Positions 1-8,846 of a DNA stretch of 64,000 nucleotides are shown here, piece after piece. A program made the translations under genes and the position numbers. Positions within the stretch are counted from its first letter, which is position 1, and the number at the start of each line of letters is the position of its first letter. Below the pieces are notes generated by a model. It saw only the letters and a program-made list of their open reading frames with translations. It ran no database searches and had not been told where the DNA came from. This DNA comes from Chitinophaga silvisoli. GTDB lineage: Bacteria; Bacteroidota; Bacteroidia; Chitinophagales; Chitinophagaceae. The DNA lies in the NCBI RefSeq assembly GCF_003412465.1, contig NZ_QTJV01000006.1, positions 620,001 to 684,000 of the forward strand. The letters run 5' to 3'.

Positions 1-42
1 ATATCGTCTCCGGACCAAAAATAGTCCTACCATCCCTGTAAA

Positions 43-73
43 TTTGGATTTACAGTTGAGTTCCTTATTTTTG
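43..73 (+). promoter_or_regulatory. Bacteroidota-type promoter for ppa
   Basis: TTTG at 43-46 and TATTTTTG at 66-73, separated by 19 bases, match the primary sigma consensus of Bacteroidota (TTTG at -33, TAnnTTTG at -7). A transcript from here would carry a leader of roughly 140 bases before the ppa start. Nothing else recognisable lies in 74-223. Confidence 0.5.
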
Positions 74-223
74 CGACGCGCCAGCAAAAGTTAAATTCCA
101 CATTGCATAAGGTTAAACAGCTGACCTAAGTCCCGCAACCGACTTGGACAGCCTATTTCTTTTTGTAATACTGACAATGCCGGCGGCACCAAAATAATAA
201 TAAACAATAAAATAGTTTTGAAG

Positions 224-763
224 ATGACGACGAATAATCCCTGGCATCAAGTCAGCACAGGATCTGAATCACCCAAAGTCGTAAATGCGATTATTGAAAT
301 ACCAAAAGGCTGCCGCGCTAAATATGAGCTGGACAAGGAAACTGGTCTGCTCAAACTGGATAGAGTGCTGTATTCTTCCGTATATTACCCAGCAAACTAT
401 GGCTTTATTCCTCAGACATACTGCGATGACCATGATCCACTGGATATCCTCATCCTGTCACAGGTGGATGTAGTGCCAATGTGTATCATGGAAGCAAAGG
501 TAATCGGTGTAATGCAGATGATTGATGGTGGCGAAGCAGATGACAAAATCATCGCTGTAGCTGCAAATGATATGAGCGTAAACTATATCAACGATATTAC
601 CGAATTGCCGCCTCATTTTACTGCTGAAATGCGTCACTTCTTCGAAGAGTATAAGAGACTTGAGCACAAAGAAGTAAAAGTGGCTGAATTCCAGAATAAA
701 GAAGTTGCTGAAAGAATCATTCTTGAGAGCATAGAAGGCTACAAGAAGAAGTTCAATAAATAA
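224..763 (+). CDS. ppa: Inorganic pyrophosphatase
   Basis: Soluble family I pyrophosphatase, which hydrolyses pyrophosphate to two phosphates and pulls biosynthetic reactions forward in the cytoplasm. About 179 residues, the usual bacterial length. The substrate-pocket motif EIPKG, the segment VYYPANYGFIPQT and the metal-binding DHDPLDILIL are all present. The ATG at 224 is preferred over an in-frame TTG two codons upstream. It is a single-gene unit with its own promoter and a strong terminator behind it. Confidence 0.95.
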   Translation: MTTNNPWHQVSTGSESPKVVNAIIEIPKGCRAKYELDKETGLLKLDRVLYSSVYYPANYGFIPQTYCDDHDPLDILILSQVDVVPMCIMEAKVIGVMQMIDGGEADDKIIAVAANDMSVNYINDITELPPHFTAEMRHFFEEYKRLEHKEVKVAEFQNKEVAERIILESIEGYKKKFNK

Positions 764-770
764 TCAAAAC

Positions 771-805
771 AAAAAAAGCTTTTGCGGAATGCAAAAGCTT
801 TTTTT
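771..805 (+). terminator. Rho-independent terminator of ppa
   Basis: AAAAAAAGCTTTTGC and its reverse complement flank a 5-base loop (GGAAT), leaving a T run on both strands. It ends ppa and could also stop transcription of the convergent NlpC/P60 gene. Confidence 0.9.
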
Positions 806-838
806 GTTTATGGGCTGTTTTTACATGTCTTTTGCCCA

Positions 839-1600
839 TTAGAAATATCGTTTGATGATCCTCAGATTGTGCGTCCTTACCCCTGTCTCCGCATTAATTA
901 TCCCCTGGTTATCTATCGGATCTACCCTTACCTTCCCAGATGAATGTATGATCTCATGATCGTTCAACAGGATGCCTACGTGGGTAATACGCCCTGCCTC
1001 ATTGTCAAAAAATGCCAGATCGCCCAGCTTTACCTCCTGTAAAAAATCTACCACCGTACCCTGTGTCGCCTGCTGGTAAGCGTCCCTCATGAGTGAGATG
1101 CCCAACGTCTTAAATACGGTTTGTGTAAAGCCGGAGCAATCTACGCCATATACTGACTTTCCACCCCATAAATAAGCAGTATTCAGGAACTGAAAAGCCC
1201 TTTCACGCAGGCCGGCTTCATCCAAAAAAGGATTTAAAAGTTTTTCCTCAAACTGTATCTTATACTTTCCCCAAACTGTCTCAGCCTCATCGGTGGTTTT
1301 TACCAGGCATCCAAGTGGCACCTGCATGGGTTGTCCATTTACCCTGACACGATTGACCCATTTGGCAGTATAATGTGTATATGGCGCATTAAATAATTCT
1401 TCTTCAATGATTTCCAGGTGATTAACTGTTGCCCAGCCCTCGTATTCATCATACTGACACTTCACCTTTACCCAGCCATCCTGTCCTGTCACTGTGATGG
1501 TTACGCATTCTCCCCACAATGTTTGTGAGATCATTTCACTTCTATGGGCGGGTTCTGCCCTTAAAGGCATGACAGGCACCACCGTTATTGCATATGGCAT
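839..1600 (-). CDS. NlpC/P60 (C40) cysteine peptidase with SH3-like N-terminus
   Basis: 253 residues. The C-terminal NlpC/P60 domain carries the nucleophile in GVDCSGFTQ (Cys155), the general base in ITHVGIL (His207) and a third polar residue at His219. Residues 1-120 look like two bacterial SH3-type modules. The layout matches gamma-D-glutamyl-L-diamino acid endopeptidases of the dipeptidyl-peptidase VI/YkfC type, which trim muropeptides during wall recycling. No signal peptide is visible, so it probably acts in the cytoplasm on imported peptides. It is divergent from the sigma-like gene at 1631 across a short intergenic space. Confidence 0.88.
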   Translation of the reverse strand: MPYAITVVPVMPLRAEPAHRSEMISQTLWGECVTITVTGQDGWVKVKCQYDEYEGWATVNHLEIIEEELFNAPYTHYTAKWVNRVRVNGQPMQVPLGCLVKTTDEAETVWGKYKIQFEEKLLNPFLDEAGLRERAFQFLNTAYLWGGKSVYGVDCSGFTQTVFKTLGISLMRDAYQQATQGTVVDFLQEVKLGDLAFFDNEAGRITHVGILLNDHEIIHSSGKVRVDPIDNQGIINAETGVRTHNLRIIKRYF

Positions 1601-1630
1601 ATTAATTGTCTAAAATATTTATATGTCTAA

Positions 1631-2248
1631 ATGGAACCTTTTAGGTTTTCATATGTAAATATAGGTAACACTATGCTACAGCAGTTAACTAATTTGTCGG
1701 ACAAAGACTTAATTTCCCGGGCGAGAAAGTTGAAAGACCAGGAAGCCGAAGGTGTTCTTTTGGAAAGGTATAGCCACCTCATGGTGGCCGTATGTCTGCC
1801 CTATTTAAATACCGCCCCGGGAACGGCCGCGGACGACGTGTTTCCGGCGCTGCTACAGCGCCTGAGCAATTCTTTGAAGACCCAGACCATTCACAAGGTG
1901 AATGAGTGGATCCATTACAATGTAAAGGCCATTCAGGATAAGTCTGACAGGAACCTACCCTTCTTTTCTTCAACTGAATCCAGAGAAATCCAGCAAGTCG
2001 AAAACAGGATTGAGCAGGCTGCCATGAATCAAAAAGAACAGCAGCAGCTCATTGCGCAGATGAATGTGGTGATCAGTCAGTTGCCCGCTGAAGAAAAATA
2101 CTTCCTGACCCAATTTTATCTGGAACAGCAACCCCTGGCCCAACTGGCCGGGGCAAAAAAATATTCCATCGATAAAACGAGGCAGATACTGAAAAATGCT
2201 AAACAGCATATGGCTTCAATACTGATGAAACAAACCTATGAGCAGTAA
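1631..2248 (+). CDS. Divergent ECF-type sigma factor-like protein
   Basis: 205 residues from the first ATG; the ATG at 1673 (residue 15) is an equally good or better start because the recognisable region begins right after it (LSDKDLISRARKLKDQ) and it leaves room for a divergent promoter. Residues ~20-85 resemble sigma region 2, but the usual DAEDVVQ core is degraded to TAADDV. Residues ~150-200 resemble region 4 (QLPAEEKYFLTQFYLEQ, then an HTH). The next gene, a zinc-finger anti-sigma-like membrane protein, overlaps its last 11 bases, so the two are probably translationally coupled. Whether it still binds core polymerase is uncertain. Confidence 0.72.
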   Translation: MEPFRFSYVNIGNTMLQQLTNLSDKDLISRARKLKDQEAEGVLLERYSHLMVAVCLPYLNTAPGTAADDVFPALLQRLSNSLKTQTIHKVNEWIHYNVKAIQDKSDRNLPFFSSTESREIQQVENRIEQAAMNQKEQQQLIAQMNVVISQLPAEEKYFLTQFYLEQQPLAQLAGAKKYSIDKTRQILKNAKQHMASILMKQTYEQ

Positions 2249-3338
2249 TTTGGAAAATAACGATAAGATACTCAAGATCTTCAGCACGGTCCGGTGTATG
2301 AACAGGGACCAGCTACCCCGTTATTTAGACGGGCGGCTTACAGACCTGGAAAAGCATTTGCTGGAACAACACCTGGTAGACTGCGATCTTTGCTTTGACG
2401 CGTTACAAACGCTGTCACAGGCAAGGTATAGAGAGCAATACCAACCGCTGTCTGTAAGTATCTCCCAGTATATCCGCAACAGTATCCGCAAGGTATCGAC
2501 GACCCAGAAGGTAGAGCGGTATCAGCGCCTGGAGCAGAAAAAAGAGAGTTTCCTCATTTATTTCTGGGTAGTCGCAGCTGTGGCCATGGGTGCCGGTGCC
2601 GTATACCTGATCCAGCAGCAGAACAGGCTGAGGGCCCTGACCCCGTCGCAACCAATTGCAGCTGTAGATAAGGTGATGGAACCTATTCCTACCAGCCATA
2701 GTCAGCCAGTAGCAGCTCCACCTGCTGAAACCGCGGCAGCGCCGGCTCCCAGGACCGTAGCACCTGCTACTGCCGCTATTGCAGCAGGCCCTGTAGCTGA
2801 TTCATTACAACGCAGGCCCCCTGCAACCGAAGTAAAGGTAATACCTGCAGTTAAAAAAGATACACTGAAAGCAGCGCCGGCCACACCTAAGCCAGCACCA
2901 TCAAAGGATTCGGCCAGGAACCCCCCTCCTGCTGAGCAGAAAGAAGAGAAATCTACCCTGCAGCCGGCTAAAGAAACTCCTGCCCCCGTAGCAGATAAGG
3001 TGGAAAAGAAAGAAACGCCGCCTAAGAAAGAGAAGGAAAAGGAAAAGGACGATGATGATAATAAGAAAACGGCGGATGCTCAACCCAGCGGTACGGACGA
3101 ATTCCTGTACAAGGCAGCGATGGTCTACCATCAGCAGGGAGATTTGAATGAAGCCATCTCAAGGTATAAACACCTGGCGGACAGTAAATCCAAATATGGG
3201 GAGCTGTCCCGTTATCAACTGGCCGTTTGCTATCGCAGCAAGGGTCAGACGGGCAAGGCCCGCAGGATGTTTAAAGAGGTGGTGCGGATGAATGGCCCGA
3301 TGAAAGAGAAAGCACAGTCTGCATTGGATAGTTTGTAA
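2238..3338 (+). CDS. Zinc-finger anti-sigma-like membrane protein with C-terminal TPR
   Basis: 366 residues. The N-terminus is a putative zinc-finger of the anti-sigma type (HLVDCDLC, with Cys20 upstream), followed by one transmembrane segment at about 106-126. Next comes a low-complexity Ala/Pro-rich stretch (~140-210), then a Lys/Glu-rich stretch (~225-275) ending in DDDDN, and last a TPR-like tail from ~285 (two helical hairpins). The inferred role is to hold the upstream sigma-like protein at the membrane and to read the envelope through the periplasmic TPR. The 11-base overlap with the upstream gene supports a coupled pair. No biochemical partner can be named from sequence. Confidence 0.75.
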   Translation: MSSNLENNDKILKIFSTVRCMNRDQLPRYLDGRLTDLEKHLLEQHLVDCDLCFDALQTLSQARYREQYQPLSVSISQYIRNSIRKVSTTQKVERYQRLEQKKESFLIYFWVVAAVAMGAGAVYLIQQQNRLRALTPSQPIAAVDKVMEPIPTSHSQPVAAPPAETAAAPAPRTVAPATAAIAAGPVADSLQRRPPATEVKVIPAVKKDTLKAAPATPKPAPSKDSARNPPPAEQKEEKSTLQPAKETPAPVADKVEKKETPPKKEKEKEKDDDDNKKTADAQPSGTDEFLYKAAMVYHQQGDLNEAISRYKHLADSKSKYGELSRYQLAVCYRSKGQTGKARRMFKEVVRMNGPMKEKAQSALDSL

Positions 3339-3358
3339 TTGTTTCTTCTGATTATTAT

Positions 3359-3399
3359 AAAAAAGAATTGGGTCGCCTTTGGTGACCCAATTCTTTTTT
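3359..3399 (+). terminator. Terminator after sigma/anti-sigma pair 1
   Basis: GAATTGGGTC and GACCCAATTC flank a 9-base loop, with A and T runs outside. It lies between the first and second sigma/anti-sigma pairs, so a start for the second sigma gene upstream of 3400 is unlikely. Confidence 0.88.
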
Positions 3400-3416
3400 A
3401 TGGAATTCCTGCAGAC

Positions 3417-4010
3417 ATGCATCTATATATTATAAGTTTCTACCTTTATCCCGTGAATATCAAGAATAGCCAGGAATTAACAGACGAAGAACTGCTGCAA
3501 CGGTACAAAGCCGATGACAACAGCCACTGGGTAGGCATCCTATTTGACAGGTACGCCCTCCTACTACTCGGTATGTGCATGAAATACCTTAAAAACGAGG
3601 AAGATGCAAGGGATAGTGTACAACAGATCTTTTTGAAGGTATTAGCAGATATCAACAAACACCAGGTACAGTTTTTCAGAGCATGGATCTATATGGTCAC
3701 CAAAAACCATTGTCTCATGCAACTCAGACAACGAAACCAGGTCAGACAGGAAGAAGTCAGTGAAAAACACCTGAATGATCCCGCCCCTCCTGAAGAAAAA
3801 ACTACCTTAGCAGAGAAAGAAGTCCTCCTTACCAATATGGAACAGGCACTGGAACAGTTGAATGAGGAGCAGCGCAGCTGTGTGAAATTGTTCTATCTTG
3901 AGAAGTGCTCTTACCAGGAGATTACTGACAGAACAGGCTATACCCTGTTGCAGGTAAAAAGCTATATCCAAAACGGGAAAAGAAATTTGAAGTTGTTATT
4001 AAGCAAATAA
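3417..4010 (+). CDS. ECF-type RNA polymerase sigma factor
   Basis: Sigma-70 family protein of the extracytoplasmic-function class. Region 2 is clear (LTDEELLQRYKADD, then NEEDARDSVQQIFLKVL), and so is region 4 (LNEEQRSCVKLFYLEKCSYQ, then an HTH). The ATG at 3417 lies just past the upstream terminator. A GTG at 3453 giving NIKNSQELTDEELL is an attractive alternative because it yields the usual ~185-residue length and sits directly behind a TACCTTTA box at 3441-3448. The zinc-finger gene 14 bases downstream is its likely anti-sigma factor. Confidence 0.85.
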   Translation: MHLYIISFYLYPVNIKNSQELTDEELLQRYKADDNSHWVGILFDRYALLLLGMCMKYLKNEEDARDSVQQIFLKVLADINKHQVQFFRAWIYMVTKNHCLMQLRQRNQVRQEEVSEKHLNDPAPPEEKTTLAEKEVLLTNMEQALEQLNEEQRSCVKLFYLEKCSYQEITDRTGYTLLQVKSYIQNGKRNLKLLLSK

Positions 4011-4024
4011 GGAAAGCAATAATC

Positions 4025-4396
4025 ATGGACGATTTTATGAATGATGCATATAATGATTTGTTCACGACAACGCAGTGTCCGAGCCAGCAGGAGCTGATGG
4101 ATTATGTGCAGGGGAAGTTGTCGCCGGAGAAGCAGCATGAAGTGGAATTGCATTTGTCAGACTGTGAATTGTGCAGTGAAGCAGTAGAGGGCTTAAGTGC
4201 GTTTGAAAAGAAGGAAATCATTCCGGTATATCTGCGGCAGATGAAGTGGCAGATGTTACGTAAATTAAAAAGCAGGAAGCAAAAGAAAGATCAGATAGCG
4301 AGTCATACACAGCTGGCGATTATCTGTATTATCATATTATTTATGTTGCTGGCAGCCTTTTGGGCTTATCATTTTGTTACGCATCCAGGTAAGTAA
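4025..4396 (+). CDS. Small zinc-finger anti-sigma-like membrane protein
   Basis: 123 residues. An anti-sigma-type zinc-finger motif, HLSDCELC (about residues 43-50), is followed by a basic linker (LKSRKQKKDQ) and a single transmembrane helix at ~97-117 with a very short exterior tail. It follows the ECF sigma gene by 14 bases and presumably sequesters that sigma factor at the inner membrane. The tiny periplasmic part suggests that any signal is relayed through the membrane or by another protein. There is no enzymatic motif. Confidence 0.78.
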   Translation: MDDFMNDAYNDLFTTTQCPSQQELMDYVQGKLSPEKQHEVELHLSDCELCSEAVEGLSAFEKKEIIPVYLRQMKWQMLRKLKSRKQKKDQIASHTQLAIICIIILFMLLAAFWAYHFVTHPGK

Positions 4397-4435
4397 AATA
4401 AAACGACTCAGAGAGGTGCAAAATTCTTCTAAAAC

Positions 4436-4467
4436 AAAAGGCCCGTTGCATATGCAACGGGCCTTTT
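4436..4467. terminator. Bidirectional terminator
   Basis: A perfect 32-base palindrome (AAAAGGCCCGTTGCAT and its complement) between convergent genes. It is symmetric, so it serves both the anti-sigma gene on + and the TPR gene on -. Confidence 0.9.
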
Positions 4468-4485
4468 ATATTTATCACGAATCTA

Positions 4486-5739
4486 TTAATTCAGTGAATC
4501 CAGTTTCTTCTTGGTAGCTTCTACTTTTGCATTATCATTCTTGATCGCATAGATCTTCTGTAATGCATACAGGCAGCTCTGGTAAGTCTGTTTATCACTG
4601 GCATCCAGTGAAGAAGCCTTAGCAGTAAAGTTCTGGTCTGCTTTTTCAAAATAAGGCAGTGACTGATCCATCAGCGCCTGTACTTTGGTCTGCAGTTCCT
4701 TTGCTTTAGGTGAGTTCTGTTGTTTGCTATCCATATCGTTCAGTTCCTTGTTGAAACCAACCGCACGGTTGAAGTACAGTGCACCCAGCTGGAAGTTTGC
4801 AGTAGCATCATCAGCTTTCAGCTCAATTGCTTTCTTGTATGCAGCTTCAGCTTTACCCATCAGTTCTTCGTAATTAGCTGGTTTAGCAGCATCTTTACCA
4901 TCTTCTGCACGTGGGTTAGCTACGTTATCTACACGGATACCATAATCCAGTACTGTGTTGAAATCATTTGGATTCTCAGCCATCTTCTTCTCCAGGATGC
5001 CCAGCAGTTCGTTAGTCTTGCCAGTCTTAGAGTAGTAGATCATCTCCATATCGTTAAAACGCTTGTCCTTAGGGAAAGCCGCTTTACCTTCTTCGATAGC
5101 CTTCAGCCAGTTGTCGTTCTGACCTTTCTCTTCGTAAGCCTGTGCCAGGATTACATACAGGGCAGGTTCAGTTTTGAACTGTAAATCAGCTGCTTTTCTC
5201 AGGTAAGTGATGGCATCATCTTTCTGGCCTGCCTGGCTAGCTGCGTAACCAGTGTAGAAGGTCATTGATGTATCAGTTGGGATAGAACCACCCAGGCTCT
5301 TGCTGTTGTAGAATTCAGCGATAGAGAACGCTTCTTTGAAGTGTATATATGCAGAATCCCATTTCTGATCATTCAGGTTACCATAACCTGCGTTACCTAC
5401 GGTAGCATACAGGTTAAACATGCGCTGGTTCAGTTCCAACAGCGCATCTGGTAATTTTGGATTGATTTCCAGTGCTTTCTTATATGCTTCGAATGCTTCG
5501 AGGGCTTCAGCAGAGCTCTTATGATCGGTAGCCTGTGCTTCCAGGATCTTACCCTTTACATAGTAGGTCTTTGCATCGTTCTTGGTCTTATCATTTTCCA
5601 GCGCAGCCTGAATATCAGCAGTTGCCTTTGCATAGTCTTTGCTTTTCAAGGCTTCTTCTGCACTATTCACCTTAGCACGCTGAGCGACAGCTGCCAATCC
5701 TGCACTGCAAAAGACAAATGATACCAACAGTTTTTTCAT
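4486..5739 (-). CDS. Exported tetratricopeptide-repeat protein
   Basis: About 417 residues. The ATG at 5739 gives a clean signal peptide (MKKLLVSFVFCSAGLAAVAQ) and is preferred over a TTG two codons upstream. After the signal the protein is nearly all TPR-like helical hairpins, for example KSKDYAKATADIQAALEN, the hairpin around AFEAYKKALEINPKLPDA, and ending KKKLDSLN. It is probably a periplasmic or outer-membrane-associated scaffold. No catalytic domain is visible and no specific partner can be named. It lies alone, upstream of the terminator at 4436. Confidence 0.8.
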   Translation of the reverse strand: MKKLLVSFVFCSAGLAAVAQRAKVNSAEEALKSKDYAKATADIQAALENDKTKNDAKTYYVKGKILEAQATDHKSSAEALEAFEAYKKALEINPKLPDALLELNQRMFNLYATVGNAGYGNLNDQKWDSAYIHFKEAFSIAEFYNSKSLGGSIPTDTSMTFYTGYAASQAGQKDDAITYLRKAADLQFKTEPALYVILAQAYEEKGQNDNWLKAIEEGKAAFPKDKRFNDMEMIYYSKTGKTNELLGILEKKMAENPNDFNTVLDYGIRVDNVANPRAEDGKDAAKPANYEELMGKAEAAYKKAIELKADDATANFQLGALYFNRAVGFNKELNDMDSKQQNSPKAKELQTKVQALMDQSLPYFEKADQNFTAKASSLDASDKQTYQSCLYALQKIYAIKNDNAKVEATKKKLDSLN

Positions 5740-5865
5740 GATCAATTTTTTTTATTTGCTATAAGTATGGTTAAGTATGATTTACGAGTTCAGCATTATT
5801 ATTAAATACAACCAACCGCCCCTTAACCATTAGTTCGCACAGGCAAATTGCGGTAATTTTATCAA

Positions 5866-8466
5866 TTATTCATTGGGTGCTTCCCCGGTCTCAGCCTGAT
5901 CTTCATCAGTCAGGTCTTCTCCGCTGGTAGCAGCTGCATCGCTGATTTCCTGCTGAGCAATCTCTTGCTCAACGTTTTCCAATTCCTGCTCTACTTCCTG
6001 TTCTTCCTGCTCATCCAGTCTTGCTACTGCCGCAATCTGATCAGTATCATCCAGGCGGATCAATCTCACACCTTGGGTAGCCCTGCCCGCTTCGCGGATA
6101 TCTGCTACTGCCATACGGATGGTGATACCAGACTTACAGGTGATCATCAGGTCATCCTTTTCTGTTACGTCCAGGATGGCGATCAGACGGCCGGTTTTTT
6201 CCGTTACGTTGATGGTTTTAACACCTTTACCGCCACGGTTGGTCACACGGTATTCTTCGATATCTGTACGCTTACCAAAACCATTCTCTGAAACCACCAG
6301 TACAGTACGATTTTCGTCTTTATTTACACAAATCATACCAACTACCTCGTCCTTATCATTGTCTACTTCGATACCTCTTACACCAATTGCACCGCGCCCT
6401 GTGTCACGTACGGTATTCTCAGGGAAGCGGATCGCACGGCCACTCCTGATAGCCATCATGATCTCACTGTTTCCGTTTGTGAGTTTAGCTTCCAGCAGCT
6501 GGTCGCCTTCATTGATAGTTATCGCGTTCACACCGTTCTGGCGTGGGCGGGAGAATTCTTCCAACAGTGTTTTCTTGATGATACCATTGCTGGTGCAGAG
6601 TACAATATAATGGCTGCTGATAAAGTCTTTATCACCCAGGTCCTTGATATCAATAATTGCACGGATCTTATCGTCAGTCGGCAGGTTGATCAGGTTCTGA
6701 ATTGCTCTACCCTTACCGCTCTTCTCTCCTTCCGGAATTTCGTATACTTTCAGCCAGTAACAACGCCCTTTCTCTGTAAAGAACAGCATGGTATGGTGCG
6801 TAGAAGCTACGAACAGGTGTTCGATATAATCTTCTTCACGGGTCTTGCCACCCAATGCACCACGGCCACCACGCTTCTGCTGACGGTAATCGTATGCAGA
6901 GGTACGTTTGATATAACCCAGGTGTGAAATGGTGATCACCACATCTTCTTCTGCGATGATATCTTCCATTCTCATTTCACTGGCCAGGTACTGAATTTCT
7001 GTTTTACGCTCGTCGCCAAAACGTTTCTTTACATCTTCCAGTTCTTCACGGATGATTTTGAAACGCAGGCCTTCGTCGTTCAATACATCTTTCAGGTAGC
7101 CGATCAGTTTCATGATCTCTTCATATTCTTCCTTGATCTTGTCACGCTCCATACCTGTCAGTCGTTGTAAACGCAGTTCCAGGATGGCTTTTGACTGAAT
7201 CTCGCTCAGTCCGAACTGACTCATCAATCCGTCTTTCGCTTCATCAGGCGTACGTGAACCACGGATCAAAGCAATCACTTCATCCAGGTGATCCAATGCG
7301 ATCAGGTAACCCTGTAAGATGTGTGCTTTTTCTTCTGCTTTACGCAGATCGAAACGCGTTCTTCTCACCACTACTTCGTGGCGGAAGTCTACGAATTCAG
7401 CCAGCAGATCTTTCAGTGCCAGCACACGTGGACGGCCTTTTACAAGCGCCACGTTATTGATCCCGTAAGAAGTCTGCAGCTCGGAATATTTATACAGCTG
7501 GTTGATCACCACGTTTGCAATTGCTTCACGTTTCAGATCAATTACCAGGCGCATACCTTCGCGGTCACTCTCATCACGTACTTCGGCGATGCCTTCAATG
7601 ATTTTATCATCTGCCAGTTGTGCAATCTTCTGGTGCAGTACCGCCTTGTTAATCTGGTAAGGCAGTTCATAAATCACCAGGCGTTCACGACCGGCTTTGG
7701 TCGTTTCCACGTTTACTTTACCACGTACTACCACACGGCCACGGCCTGTTTCAAATCCCTGCTTCACACCTTCGTAACCGTAGATGATACCTCCGGTCGG
7801 GAAGTCAGGCGCTTTCACATATTTAATCAGATCCTCACTGGTGATTTCTTTATTTTCAATGTAAGCGATCAGACCATCCACTACCTCGCTGAGGTTGTGG
7901 GGCATGATGTTGGTAGCCATACCTACAGCGATACCACTGGCACCATTCACCAGCAGGTTCGGGATGCGGGTTGGCAATACAGTAGGCTCTTCGAGGGTAT
8001 CGTCAAAGTTCAGCGTGAAATCCACTGTCTCTTTGTCGATATCTTCCAGCATCGCTTCTGCTACTTTCTGCAAGCGGATCTCCGTATAACGCATGGCCGC
8101 TGGCGCATCACCATCGACGGAACCGAAGTTACCCTGACCGTCTACAAGGATATAGCGCAATGTCCAGGGCTGTGCAAGACGTACAATGGTGTCATAAATG
8201 GAAGCATCGCCGTGCGGGTGATATTTACCCATTACCTCACCCACAATACGCGCTGATTTCTTGTATGGTTTATTGCTGTTATTACCCAGCTCACTCATAC
8301 CAAACAACACCCTGCGGTGTACGGGTTTCAAACCGTCCCTTACATCGGGAAGCGCACGACCCACGATCACTGACATAGAGTAATCGATGTAAGCCGTTTT
8401 CATCTGCTCCTCAATGTTAATCTGGACAATCCTTCCTTCCTGAGAATTTTCAGTATTTTCTGACAT
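5866..8466 (-). CDS. gyrA: DNA gyrase subunit A
   Basis: 866 residues. This subunit makes the double-strand break and reseals it in the GyrA2B2 enzyme that introduces negative supercoils. The winged-helix and tower core runs to ~500, with the catalytic tyrosine in AAMRYTE (Tyr127). The C-terminal pinwheel carries a gyrase-box-like sequence (QKRGGRGALGG), followed by an acidic tail rich in Glu and Gln. The helix-4 segment reads HPHGDASIYD, placing Ala88 at the position of E. coli Ser83, while the Asp87 equivalent (Asp92) is kept. The start ATG at 8466 follows a TATATTTG promoter box. Confidence 0.97.
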   Translation of the reverse strand: MSENTENSQEGRIVQINIEEQMKTAYIDYSMSVIVGRALPDVRDGLKPVHRRVLFGMSELGNNSNKPYKKSARIVGEVMGKYHPHGDASIYDTIVRLAQPWTLRYILVDGQGNFGSVDGDAPAAMRYTEIRLQKVAEAMLEDIDKETVDFTLNFDDTLEEPTVLPTRIPNLLVNGASGIAVGMATNIMPHNLSEVVDGLIAYIENKEITSEDLIKYVKAPDFPTGGIIYGYEGVKQGFETGRGRVVVRGKVNVETTKAGRERLVIYELPYQINKAVLHQKIAQLADDKIIEGIAEVRDESDREGMRLVIDLKREAIANVVINQLYKYSELQTSYGINNVALVKGRPRVLALKDLLAEFVDFRHEVVVRRTRFDLRKAEEKAHILQGYLIALDHLDEVIALIRGSRTPDEAKDGLMSQFGLSEIQSKAILELRLQRLTGMERDKIKEEYEEIMKLIGYLKDVLNDEGLRFKIIREELEDVKKRFGDERKTEIQYLASEMRMEDIIAEEDVVITISHLGYIKRTSAYDYRQQKRGGRGALGGKTREEDYIEHLFVASTHHTMLFFTEKGRCYWLKVYEIPEGEKSGKGRAIQNLINLPTDDKIRAIIDIKDLGDKDFISSHYIVLCTSNGIIKKTLLEEFSRPRQNGVNAITINEGDQLLEAKLTNGNSEIMMAIRSGRAIRFPENTVRDTGRGAIGVRGIEVDNDKDEVVGMICVNKDENRTVLVVSENGFGKRTDIEEYRVTNRGGKGVKTINVTEKTGRLIAILDVTEKDDLMITCKSGITIRMAVADIREAGRATQGVRLIRLDDTDQIAAVARLDEQEEQEVEQELENVEQEIAQQEISDAAATSGEDLTDEDQAETGEAPNE

Positions 8467-8501
8467 TTAGATGGTTGTTTTGCTTATAAAACAAATGAGC
8501 G

Positions 8502-8509
8502 CAAATATA
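8502..8509 (-). promoter_or_regulatory. -7 box of the gyrA promoter
   Basis: On the minus strand TATATTTG matches TAnnTTTG exactly and lies about 35 bases ahead of the gyrA start. No convincing -33 TTTG is found at the standard spacing. Confidence 0.5.
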
Positions 8510-8645
8510 GCCATTTCAAGGCGAAATACGGCCATTTTGGCATTAAATGTGAATAAAAAAGGAATTGTCATATTGCGTTAAAACACAATGCGATAATAAA
8601 TATTTTCCGTAGCAGAGTCTGAATAATCTTTTAAATTGCAGTCAC

Positions 8646-8704
8646 TGCCAATATTTATTCCATATCAGAAAAAATTAGAATATGGAGAAAATGAAATATT
8701 GGCA
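8646..8704. repeat. Nested imperfect inverted repeat
   Basis: Outer arms TGCCAATATTT / AAATATTGGCA (11 bp) and inner arms TCCATAT / ATATGGA (7 bp) enclose an A-rich 14-base loop, with small internal loops between arms. As RNA this folds into one long hairpin ahead of the 34-codon frame. It could be a 5' regulatory structure or a cruciform protein site. Confidence 0.6.
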
Positions 8705-8741
8705 AACAATTTGTTTTTAACCCTATGAAAATCAGAGTCTC

Positions 8742-8846
8742 ATGGGACAAAGCGCAGTAAAAGAGTCAAAGATGGTTTCGAAATTTGCTAAAATTTCGAA
8801 CATTACTAATACCACTGATGTTAAATCCCTGTTCCGTAAACCATAG
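8742..8846 (+). CDS. Candidate small protein, 34 residues
   Basis: ATG to TAG frame encoding a basic, polar peptide that begins MGQSAVKESKMVSKFAKIS and ends DVKSLFRKP. It has no signal peptide or membrane helix. It stops 22 bases before the saccharopine dehydrogenase start, so it could be the first gene of that transcript or a leader peptide. Codon choice looks like that of normal genes nearby (AAA, GTT, CTG, CGT), but a frame this short can arise by chance. A perfect inverted repeat lies within it. No family is recognised. Confidence 0.4.
   Translation: MGQSAVKESKMVSKFAKISNITNTTDVKSLFRKP
8777..8800. repeat. Perfect inverted repeat inside the small frame
   Basis: TTCGAAATTT, spacer GCTA, AAATTTCGAA. 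The arms are exact complements. It may be an operator or a hairpin in the mRNA ahead of the dehydrogenase gene. Confidence 0.65.

Noticed and set aside
7321..8256. 311-codon plus-strand frame opposite gyrA
   Set aside because: Fully antisense to a certain gyrA; Phe/His/Thr-rich with no domain, as expected from a complementary frame.
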